NCBI GenBank assembly: GCA_902762325.1
Contig: CACWNV010000004.1
Coordinates: 1 to 64,000 of the forward strand
DNA from: an uncultured Prevotellaceae bacterium
Lineage (GTDB): Bacteria > Bacteroidota > Bacteroidia > Bacteroidales > Bacteroidaceae
DNA length: 64,000 nt
Direction of reading: 5' to 3'
This document shows, piece by piece, positions 19,119-26,253 of this stretch. The notes beneath the pieces are model-generated. The model ran no database searches. It worked only from the letters and a program-made list of their open reading frames with translations, and was not told the DNA's origin. The position numbers were made by a program, and so were the translations under genes. How positions within the stretch are numbered: position 1 is the first letter of the stretch; every line of letters begins with the position of its first letter.

Positions 19119-19184
19119 CCTCGTAAACGATACGTTTAGACGACGTAAACGATACATTTAGACTTCAAAAACGATATGTTTATG
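19119..19184. repeat. Three tandem 22-bp palindromic units (locus 1)
   Basis: Units at 19119-19140, 19141-19162 and 19163-19184. The core of each is an imperfect palindrome of the form TAAACG-N3-CGTTTA (for example 19124-19138, TAAACGATACGTTTA). The first is perfect, the second has one change and the third two or more. The array ends in TGAATTCC, as does locus 2. It lies between the divergent cysE and nucleotidyltransferase promoters. Confidence 0.85.
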
Positions 19185-19298
19185 AATTCCAAGTCTACAG
19201 ACGGTCAGATTTTGTTGAACTCACATAAAATAAAGCATAATATCTACGTAAGAAAACAAAAAACTGCAAAATAGTTTTCATGTATCATTATTAATATG

Positions 19299-19306
19299 TA
19301 ACTTTG
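19299..19306 (+). promoter_or_regulatory. Promoter -7 element of the lipid head-group operon
   Basis: TAACTTTG matches TAnnTTTG, 23 nt upstream of the nucleotidyltransferase ATG at 19330. The -33 region is T-rich (19275-19278) but has no exact TTG. Confidence 0.55.
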
Positions 19307-19329
19307 CACAATATTTAATAGTATCTATA

Positions 19330-20046
19330 ATGAAATTTGCAATAATTGCAGCTGGTGAGGGCTCTCGTTTGGCTCAAGAAGGTGTCAATGTTCCCAAACC
19401 ACTTGTTAAGATAAAGAATGAAGCACTGATCGACAGGCTCATTCGTATTTTCATGATGAATGATGCTGAAGAGATACTTGTAATCTGCAACAATCTCACA
19501 TCGCTGGTAGCATCTCATTTGGAAGGGATAAAGCAAAATGGATTGAACGGCAAACACGTTCCATTACGATATATTGTTAAGACTACGCCCAGTTCGATGC
19601 ATAGTTTTTATGAACTAAGCAGCTATCTGGGAAACTCTCCGTTTGTGTTGACAACGGTTGACACCATCTTCCGTGAAGATGAGTTCTCTCAATACATTGC
19701 AGCATTCAGACAACTTCCCGGGCATTATCAGGGATTGATGGGAGTGACAGACTTTATTGATGATGAGAAGCCCCTTTATGTTGGAACCGATGAACAGCTC
19801 AACATTACGGGTTTCTTTGATAGTAAGCAGGATTGCAACTATATCTCCGGAGGAATATATGGTCTGACTTACCCATCAATAGTAACACTCAAACAATGTA
19901 TCCAGCGTGGAGAAAGTCGTATGCGTAACTTCCAGCGCGGCTTAATTCGTGACGGCTTGGCATTAAAGGCTTATCCTTTTTCTAAAGTTCTTGATATTGA
20001 CCATGCCGGAGATATAAAAAAAGCTGAGGACTTTTTAAATGGATAA
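19330..20046 (+). CDS. Sugar/choline-phosphate-type nucleotidyltransferase
   Basis: A 238-residue NTP-transferase fold protein. The N-terminal nucleotide loop IIAAGEGSRLAQEG and the following KPLVKI lysine are typical of LicC-type cytidylyltransferases and sugar-phosphate nucleotidyltransferases. A TTVDTIF motif near residue 116 supplies the metal-binding Asp. It is expected to activate a phosphorylated alcohol or sugar as a CDP (or other NDP) derivative. It is the first of five genes with gaps or overlaps of at most 8 nt, including a CDP-alcohol phosphotransferase, which would use such a product. The substrate is unknown. Confidence 0.82.
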   Translation: MKFAIIAAGEGSRLAQEGVNVPKPLVKIKNEALIDRLIRIFMMNDAEEILVICNNLTSLVASHLEGIKQNGLNGKHVPLRYIVKTTPSSMHSFYELSSYLGNSPFVLTTVDTIFREDEFSQYIAAFRQLPGHYQGLMGVTDFIDDEKPLYVGTDEQLNITGFFDSKQDCNYISGGIYGLTYPSIVTLKQCIQRGESRMRNFQRGLIRDGLALKAYPFSKVLDIDHAGDIKKAEDFLNG

Positions 20047-20827
20047 TAGGATAATAGCAATACAACGGGATACTCGGTTTTCTCCTAATTCGGTTTCCAG
20101 AGACCGGGAAATCTTGGAGCTGGTTTGTCGGGAGATAGATTCAGAGATTCCTATAATAGACGAATCTCAATTATCCGACTATCTGTCTGCTGATGTCTAT
20201 ATTTCCATGGCACGTTTACCGGAGTCTTTATCAGTATTGAAGAAGCTAAAGGAAGAAGGACGGATAGTCATCAACGATGCACATGCCGTTGATTCATGTA
20301 CAAGAAGTAAACTCGATACAATCATGACACTCAACAATATCCCTAAGCCTCCGCAAAAAGGGGAGAACGGATATTGGCTGAAAAGGGGAGATGCCGCGGC
20401 ACAAGAGGAGAATGACGTTGTCTTCTGTCCGGATGAAGAGTCTTTGCAAGACTCCTGCAGGCTTTTTATTCAACGAGGAATATCTGATTACACGATCAGT
20501 GCTCATGTCGTCGGGGACGTTGTAAAGTTCTATGGGGTTAGTAACGGGTTCTTCCGATACTTTTATCCCACCGATGACCACCACATGAAATTCAAGCATG
20601 AGCTGATAAATGGCAAGGCTCATCACTATGCCTTCGATGTTGACGCCTTAAAAAACGAAACCACCCGCTTGGCAAAGCTAATTGGAATCGATGTCTATGG
20701 TGGAGACGTGATCGTTGACAAGAACGGTTTATTTTATATTATTGACTTTAACGACTGGCCGAGCTTCTCTCGTTGTAAGACGGAAGCGGCAAAGGCTATT
20801 TCACAACTTATCAAAGAAAGAATCTAA
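20039..20827 (+). CDS. ATP-grasp-like ligase
   Basis: A 262-residue protein with a probable ATP-grasp fold. The C-terminal part shows the hallmark sequence VYGGDVIVDKNGLFYIIDFNDWP, where the DFND acidic and amide residues correspond to the metal-binding positions. NGYWLKRGD near residue 117 looks like the ATP-binding lysine strand. The N-terminus resembles a Rossmann-like preATP-grasp domain. ATP-grasp enzymes ligate a carboxylate to an amine or similar nucleophile. It overlaps the upstream nucleotidyltransferase by 8 nt and abuts the CDP-alcohol phosphotransferase with no gap. The substrate is not known; an aminoacyl or amide modification of a head group is only a hypothesis. Confidence 0.72.
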   Translation: MDNRIIAIQRDTRFSPNSVSRDREILELVCREIDSEIPIIDESQLSDYLSADVYISMARLPESLSVLKKLKEEGRIVINDAHAVDSCTRSKLDTIMTLNNIPKPPQKGENGYWLKRGDAAAQEENDVVFCPDEESLQDSCRLFIQRGISDYTISAHVVGDVVKFYGVSNGFFRYFYPTDDHHMKFKHELINGKAHHYAFDVDALKNETTRLAKLIGIDVYGGDVIVDKNGLFYIIDFNDWPSFSRCKTEAAKAISQLIKERI

Positions 20828-21787
20828 ATGGCAAATTATAAAGAATTATTCCAGTCTTCGATGAAGTCGAACGACACAGAAGAATGGATTGACATCTATT
20901 TCACACGTCCCATCGGCTTTGTCTTTGCCTTGCTCTGGAACCGCCTGGGAGTTCATCCGAATGTGATAACAGTATTATCCATGTTCCTCGGTGCTGTCGC
21001 CGGATATATGTTTTACTTCACCGATCTGCGGCACAATTTGTATGGCGTTCTTCTTCTGATGTTTGCCAACTTTTGTGATAGTACAGATGGACAGATGGCT
21101 CGTATGACAGGTAAGAAGACATTGATAGGCAGAATGCTTGACGGTTTTTCTGGCGACATCTGGTTCTTTTGCATCGATTTCGCCATCTGTATGCGATTAA
21201 TGGACCAGAACATCCCATTGACAGATATTAAATGGGGAATATGGATCTGGTTGTTAGGAGCATTGGCTGGTTTCCTTTGCCACTCTCCACAATCCTCACT
21301 TAGTGATTATTACAGACAAATTCACTTGTATTTCCTGAAGGGGAAAGAAGGGAGTGAACTGGACAATTACGAGCAACAACGGAGAATTTACGAACAATAT
21401 AAAGCATCCGGCAACCTTGTGGGGGAACTCTTCTTCTACAATTATGCGAATTATTGCAAGAGTCAGGAAAAAAGAACGCCTAAATTCCAGCGTTTCTTCT
21501 CTCATTGGCTGAAATCCGATTTGTCGAAAGAGAAAAGAGAAAGCATACGCCAGCAGTTTCTTGCTGGTTCACGCCCATTAATGCCTCACACAAACACCCT
21601 GACATTCAACACGCGTGCTATTTGTATCTATATCACATGCTTGTTAAACTGCCCCTGGGTATATTTCCTGTTTGAGATTACGATTCTACAATGCCTGTAT
21701 AAATATATGCATCGCAAACATGAAACGATGAGTGAGATGTTAGACATGCAACTAAGTAAAAACGATAACACATTGTACGATGATTAA
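20828..21787 (+). CDS. CDP-alcohol phosphotransferase with an altered active-site motif
   Basis: Integral membrane enzyme of 319 residues transferring a phospho-head group from, or to, a CDP-activated lipid or alcohol. The family motif is D84-x2-D87-G88-x2-A91-R92-x8-G101-x3-D105. The fourth aspartate, expected at 109, is Gly, with Asp at 110 instead (LDGFSGD). About five helices plus a polar insertion of some 90 residues (about 155-240) make it longer than typical members of 200 residues. It starts immediately after the ATP-grasp stop and overlaps the HAD gene by 8 nt. Together with the nucleotidyltransferase it suggests synthesis of a specialised phospholipid or sphingolipid. Confidence 0.85.
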   Translation: MANYKELFQSSMKSNDTEEWIDIYFTRPIGFVFALLWNRLGVHPNVITVLSMFLGAVAGYMFYFTDLRHNLYGVLLLMFANFCDSTDGQMARMTGKKTLIGRMLDGFSGDIWFFCIDFAICMRLMDQNIPLTDIKWGIWIWLLGALAGFLCHSPQSSLSDYYRQIHLYFLKGKEGSELDNYEQQRRIYEQYKASGNLVGELFFYNYANYCKSQEKRTPKFQRFFSHWLKSDLSKEKRESIRQQFLAGSRPLMPHTNTLTFNTRAICIYITCLLNCPWVYFLFEITILQCLYKYMHRKHETMSEMLDMQLSKNDNTLYDD

Positions 21788-22493
21788 AAATATAAAAGGA
21801 CTGATTTTCGATTATGGCGGTACTCTTGACACAGCTGGGTGTCATTGGGGAAAGATGCTATGGAGAGCATACCAGCGTCAGCATGTACCCGTCACGGAAG
21901 AACAATTCCGCGAAGCATACGTATATGCCGAACGTACACTTGGGAGGAATCCAATCATCCAGTCGGGCTATACATTTCACAAGACATTAGAGGTTAAGAT
22001 CCGCATTGAGATGGAGTATTTATGTACTTCAGGTGCGTGGAATGCCAATGAAAAAGAATTCCATGCCAAGCATGATGCGGTACTTGATGACCTTTACGCC
22101 GAAGTTCAGCAAATCACGAAGTATAGTATAAGTGTATTGCAAAAGCTACACGAGCGTTATCCGATGGTTCTTGTCAGCAATTTCTATGGCAATATAAATG
22201 AAGTGCTGAAGGAATTTGGCTTTGACGGTTTGTTTGTAGAGGTCATAGAGTCTGCCGTCGTTGGCATACGCAAGCCCAATCCCGAGATATTCACTCTGGG
22301 AGTAAATGCACTGGGATTACAACCTTCGGAAACAGTAGTCATCGGTGATAGCTTCTATAAGGACATTGAACCCGCCGTCAAAGCCGGTTGCCATACCGTG
22401 TGGTTCAAAGGAGAAGGATGGACCGACGCTAAATATGATGAATCTGTCCCAGATCTAATAATTTCTGATTTGTCACAACTAATTGAAGAATAA
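21780..22493 (+). CDS. HAD superfamily hydrolase, DxG variant
   Basis: A 237-residue haloacid-dehalogenase-fold protein with an alpha-helical cap. Motif I is D11-Y-G13-G-T (FDYGGTLD): the nucleophile Asp is present, but the usual acid/base Asp two residues later is Gly. Motif II is VSN (about 138), motif III lies around RKPNPEIF, and motif IV is IGDSFYKDIEPA. It could dephosphorylate the product of the CDP-alcohol phosphotransferase, as in phosphatidylglycerol or phosphatidylinositol pathways, but the changed motif leaves activity open. It overlaps the upstream gene by 8 nt and is 4 nt from the DUF5686 gene. Confidence 0.82.
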   Translation: MIKNIKGLIFDYGGTLDTAGCHWGKMLWRAYQRQHVPVTEEQFREAYVYAERTLGRNPIIQSGYTFHKTLEVKIRIEMEYLCTSGAWNANEKEFHAKHDAVLDDLYAEVQQITKYSISVLQKLHERYPMVLVSNFYGNINEVLKEFGFDGLFVEVIESAVVGIRKPNPEIFTLGVNALGLQPSETVVIGDSFYKDIEPAVKAGCHTVWFKGEGWTDAKYDESVPDLIISDLSQLIEE

Positions 22494-22497
22494 TTAA

Positions 22498-25074
22498 ATG
22501 AGATTGAGAATAATATTGATGTCGGTTCTTTGTGTCTTGGCGGTTACGGTGAAGGCACAATTGCACGGAGTTATCACAGATTCGCAAACTGGGGACACAA
22601 TCTTATATCCATCTGCTTCATATAAGGGGAATCATGTGGCGGTCAGTGGTAATGCTGAAGGCTATTACTCCATTGCGCGTCATAACGGATGGTATCTTAC
22701 GTTTAGTGCGGTAGGATATGAGTCAAAGCGTGTCATGATTAAAGAGAGTACGCCAGACAAGCTGAACATTAAACTAAAACCGGATACGAAGCAACTGGAT
22801 GAGGTCGTCGTTAAACAAAAAAGAGGGAAGTATTCTCGCAAGGATAACCCTGCCGTTGAACTCATGCGAAGAGTTATTGCGGCCAAGAAGCGTACTGACT
22901 TGAAGAACCATGACTTCTACCAATTTGACAAATACCAAAAGATAACACTTGCATTAAACGACATCCAGCCGGCAGACTTGGATAGTGGTTTCATCGGTAA
23001 ACGCCAATGGCTTCTTGATCAAGTGGAGAGCTGCCCGTACAACAACAAGCTGATTCTTCCACTCTCGGTGGATGAGACGGTCATACAACATATCTATCGT
23101 AAGGATCCTAAGGACGAAAAGGATATTATTAAAGGACAAAACTCTACAGGTATCAATCACTTCATTCAGACAGGAGATATCCTTAACATAGCCTTAAAAG
23201 ACATCTTTACCGATGTGGATATATATGATGATCAGATAAGAATGCTGCAATATCCTTTCACAAGTCCTATAGGAAAAGATGCCATTTCGTTCTATCGCTT
23301 CTATATCGAAGATACGGTGTATGTCGGGAAAGACAAGTGCTTTCACCTACAGTTCATTCCTAACAACCAACAGGACTTTGGCTTTCGTGGAGAGCTGTAC
23401 ATCTTAACAGATAGCACGCTACATGTAAAACGCTGCAACATGACTCTCCCCAAGAGAAGTGATGTGAACTTTGTTGAGAACCTGCAAGTCAAACAAGAAT
23501 ATGTCCAATTACCTAACGGAGAATGGGCTTTGTCCGTAGATGACATGATTGTCGAGTTGAAGGTGAACAAATTCTTGTCAAAAGCGATTGTCATACGAAC
23601 GACACGTTTAAGCGAGTATGCATTCGACGAATTGCCTAAGAAACTCTTTAAGGGTAAGGCAAAAGAGAGAAGAGAAGCGGATGCTATGATGCGTGATGAG
23701 GCTTTCTGGAATCAATATCGTACGGTAGAACTGACGAAAAGTGAATCTTCGATGGATGCTTTTATCCATCGTATAGAGCAATTGAAAGGTTTCAAGTATG
23801 TCCTTTTCGGGATGAAGGCATTGATTGAGAACTTCGTGGAGACAGGCGATCCAAACCATCCCAGTAAGTTTGACATCGGACCTGTAAATACGATGATTAC
23901 AAAGAACTTCATTGATGGTTTCCGATTGAGAGTCAGCGGTCAGACCACCGCAAACTTTAATAAACACCTCTTTGCTTCCGGATATATTGCCCGTGGATTG
24001 AAATCCAATAAGACTTATTATAAAGGAGAACTAACTTATTCGTTCAACAAGAAGGATTATTTGCCTCGTGAGTTCCCCAAACGGACATTGACGTTCACAT
24101 CTACCTATGATGTCACTTCGCCTTCCGATAAGTTCATGCGTACGGACAAAGATAATGTATTTACTGCATTTAAGTGGGCTAAAGTAAACAAGATGATGTT
24201 TTACAACCGACAGCAACTGACATTCGAGCGTGAAGAGGAATGGGGATTCAAGACCACGATGTGGCTGAAGAGAGAAGAGAACGAAGCTTGCGGAAGCCTG
24301 TATTTCAGAGGAATAAACGAGCCGGAACCTGTAATACCGGATGATGGGAAAGTCAGCTTACACAATGGTAAGATTAAGACCTCGGAATTACATCTTGAGT
24401 TTGAGATAGCTCCCGGACGTACATATATCAACACCAAGCAGCGTCGTATGCCCATCAACCTCGATGCTCCCGTCTTTACTTTCGCTCATACAATGGGATT
24501 CAAGGGATTCCTTGGCGGAGAATACAAGTATAATCTTTCGGAAATATCTGTGTTTAAGCGTTTCTGGATGAAATCATGGGGTAAGATTGATGCACATGTG
24601 AGAGTCGGTGCGCAATGGAATAAAGTACCTTTCCCGTTGCTCATCATGCCTGCCGCCAACCTCTCATACATCGTTCAGGACGAGACTTTCAATCTTGTTA
24701 ATAACATGGAGTTCCTCAATGACAGATATGCAAGCCTGATATTCAGCTGGGACCTCAACGGAAAGATTTTCAATCGTATTCCATTGCTGAAGAAATTGAA
24801 ATGGCGTGAATACATCGGTGTGAATTGCCTGTGGGGAAAACTGACAGACAAGAACAACCCGTTTATTGCATCAAACAGCAATGACAATATTCTTATGGCA
24901 TTCCCTGACGGCTGTTACGTAATGGATCCTAAACGTCCTTATTGGGAAATGATTGTCGGTATTCATAACATCTTCAAGCTGTTGCATGTTGAATACGTAC
25001 GACGCATGGCCTACACCAATCTGCCTACAGCCAACAAAGACGGCATACGTATCATGATAAGAATGACATTCTAA
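22498..25074 (+). CDS. DUF5686 / carboxypeptidase-regulatory-like domain outer-membrane protein
   Basis: An exported 858-residue protein. The signal peptide ends around VKAQ (residue 21). A CarboxypepD_reg-like plug-type domain follows (about 22-105, GVITDSQTGDTI to LDEVVV). A long DUF5686 region rich in alternating beta-strand patterns comes next and is predicted to form an outer-membrane beta-barrel. The protein ends in RIMIRMTF with a terminal aromatic residue, as outer-membrane proteins do. The DUF5686 family is widespread in Bacteroidota and has no settled function. It follows the HAD gene by only 4 nt, so it could handle or display the lipid made by the upstream enzymes; that is inference. 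Confidence 0.88.
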   Translation: MRLRIILMSVLCVLAVTVKAQLHGVITDSQTGDTILYPSASYKGNHVAVSGNAEGYYSIARHNGWYLTFSAVGYESKRVMIKESTPDKLNIKLKPDTKQLDEVVVKQKRGKYSRKDNPAVELMRRVIAAKKRTDLKNHDFYQFDKYQKITLALNDIQPADLDSGFIGKRQWLLDQVESCPYNNKLILPLSVDETVIQHIYRKDPKDEKDIIKGQNSTGINHFIQTGDILNIALKDIFTDVDIYDDQIRMLQYPFTSPIGKDAISFYRFYIEDTVYVGKDKCFHLQFIPNNQQDFGFRGELYILTDSTLHVKRCNMTLPKRSDVNFVENLQVKQEYVQLPNGEWALSVDDMIVELKVNKFLSKAIVIRTTRLSEYAFDELPKKLFKGKAKERREADAMMRDEAFWNQYRTVELTKSESSMDAFIHRIEQLKGFKYVLFGMKALIENFVETGDPNHPSKFDIGPVNTMITKNFIDGFRLRVSGQTTANFNKHLFASGYIARGLKSNKTYYKGELTYSFNKKDYLPREFPKRTLTFTSTYDVTSPSDKFMRTDKDNVFTAFKWAKVNKMMFYNRQQLTFEREEEWGFKTTMWLKREENEACGSLYFRGINEPEPVIPDDGKVSLHNGKIKTSELHLEFEIAPGRTYINTKQRRMPINLDAPVFTFAHTMGFKGFLGGEYKYNLSEISVFKRFWMKSWGKIDAHVRVGAQWNKVPFPLLIMPAANLSYIVQDETFNLVNNMEFLNDRYASLIFSWDLNGKIFNRIPLLKKLKWREYIGVNCLWGKLTDKNNPFIASNSNDNILMAFPDGCYVMDPKRPYWEMIVGIHNIFKLLHVEYVRRMAYTNLPTANKDGIRIMIRMTF

Positions 25075-25094
25075 ACGAACTAAAAACATAAGAG

Positions 25095-25580
25095 ATGAGA
25101 AAGATCAAGAACCCATATCTCCACAAGGAGGGATACAACTGCTTTGGATGTTGTCCCGATAATCCCATCGGACTACACATGGAGTTTTTTGAAGATGGTG
25201 ATGATGTCATATCCTTTTGGCACCCGCAAGAACACTATCAGGGATGGGTCGGCGTGATGCATGGGGGAATAGTTGCTTCTCTTGTTGACGAAACATTCGG
25301 ATGGGTCGTAACACGAAAGCTACAGACTGCCGGGATGACCTCTAAGCTTGAAATCCGCTACAAGCACCCACTTTCAGTCAATGATTCCCAGTACACCATT
25401 CATGCACACATTACGAATCGGAGAGCCCATTTGGTGTTTATGTCCGCCACCATTGAGAATGCAAAGGGGGAGGTCTGTGTGGAAGCTGAATCGGTCTATT
25501 ATGCCTTTGATGAGGAGAAGGCAAAGGAAATGGGGTTCTCCCATTGTGACGTTGAAAACGAACAACTACTATCCATGTAA
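25095..25580 (+). CDS. Hot-dog fold thioesterase (PaaI/4HBT family)
   Basis: A 161-residue protein predicted to hydrolyse acyl-CoA thioesters. It has the conserved segment VGVMHGGIVASLVDETFGWV (about 52-71), in which HGG and the acidic residue are catalytic in this family. An N-terminal CFGCCPDNPIGLHM motif (about 16-29) with two to three cysteines is characteristic of a Bacteroidota subgroup. There is no signal peptide, so it is cytoplasmic. It starts 20 nt after the DUF5686 gene and ends 18 nt before the regulator, so it likely belongs to the same transcript. The acyl substrate is unknown. Confidence 0.85.
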   Translation: MRKIKNPYLHKEGYNCFGCCPDNPIGLHMEFFEDGDDVISFWHPQEHYQGWVGVMHGGIVASLVDETFGWVVTRKLQTAGMTSKLEIRYKHPLSVNDSQYTIHAHITNRRAHLVFMSATIENAKGEVCVEAESVYYAFDEEKAKEMGFSHCDVENEQLLSM

Positions 25581-25598
25581 CATACGATAGTCACCAAC

Positions 25599-26237
25599 AT
25601 GAAAATATTCTTAGCAGACAGACAGGATATTTCCAGGGCTGGACTCATGTATATCATCAGCCAGATTGATTCTGCCGAATATAAGTATACGGAGGATAAA
25701 ACGGAACTGATTGAATGTCTTAAAAAAGAACCGAAAAGTGTTGTTATACTCGACTATACCCTGTTCGACATCAACGATGTCTCAGAGTTGTTAGTCTTAA
25801 ACCAGCGTTTCGGAGAGGTACAATGGCTGCTGTTCAGTGAAGAATTAAGCCTGGATTTTATCCGGCTTTTGATAGGCAGCAGTCAGAAGTTCAGTATATT
25901 GCTCAAGGAATCGTCCTTACTGGAAATCAAAGATGCCATCCTATATGTAATGCATGGGCGACGATATATCTGTCAGAGAATGACGGAGATGCTTTTAGTT
26001 CAAGAGCAGCGAAGCGAAGAACAGACAAGACTGACTAAAACAGAAATCGAGATACTGAAAGACATAGCTATGGGCATGACGACAAAGGAGATTGCCGAAA
26101 AGAGAATCAGTAGTTTCCATACCGTCAACACTCATCGGAAGAATATTTTCAGGAAGCTGGAAGTAAACAATGTCCATGAGGCTACTAAATATGCACTTCG
26201 TGCAGGCCTGATTGATTCAGCGGAATACTATATTTAA
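25599..26237 (+). CDS. LuxR/NarL-type response regulator
   Basis: A 212-residue regulator. The N-terminal receiver domain keeps D7, the phospho-acceptor candidate D52 (VILDYTLF) and K103 (LLKES). The conserved Thr/Ser is at S80 (LLFSEE). The C-terminal LuxR helix-turn-helix covers about 144-205: LTKTEIEILKDIAMGMTTKEIA, HTVNTHRKNIFRKL. No histidine kinase is nearby, so its partner would be elsewhere. It is sandwiched between thioesterase and GH2 genes with gaps of 16-18 nt, and may control the glycosidases downstream or the lipid genes upstream. Confidence 0.88.
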   Translation: MKIFLADRQDISRAGLMYIISQIDSAEYKYTEDKTELIECLKKEPKSVVILDYTLFDINDVSELLVLNQRFGEVQWLLFSEELSLDFIRLLIGSSQKFSILLKESSLLEIKDAILYVMHGRRYICQRMTEMLLVQEQRSEEQTRLTKTEIEILKDIAMGMTTKEIAEKRISSFHTVNTHRKNIFRKLEVNNVHEATKYALRAGLIDSAEYYI

Positions 26238-26253
26238 AACCTAATAACTATCG

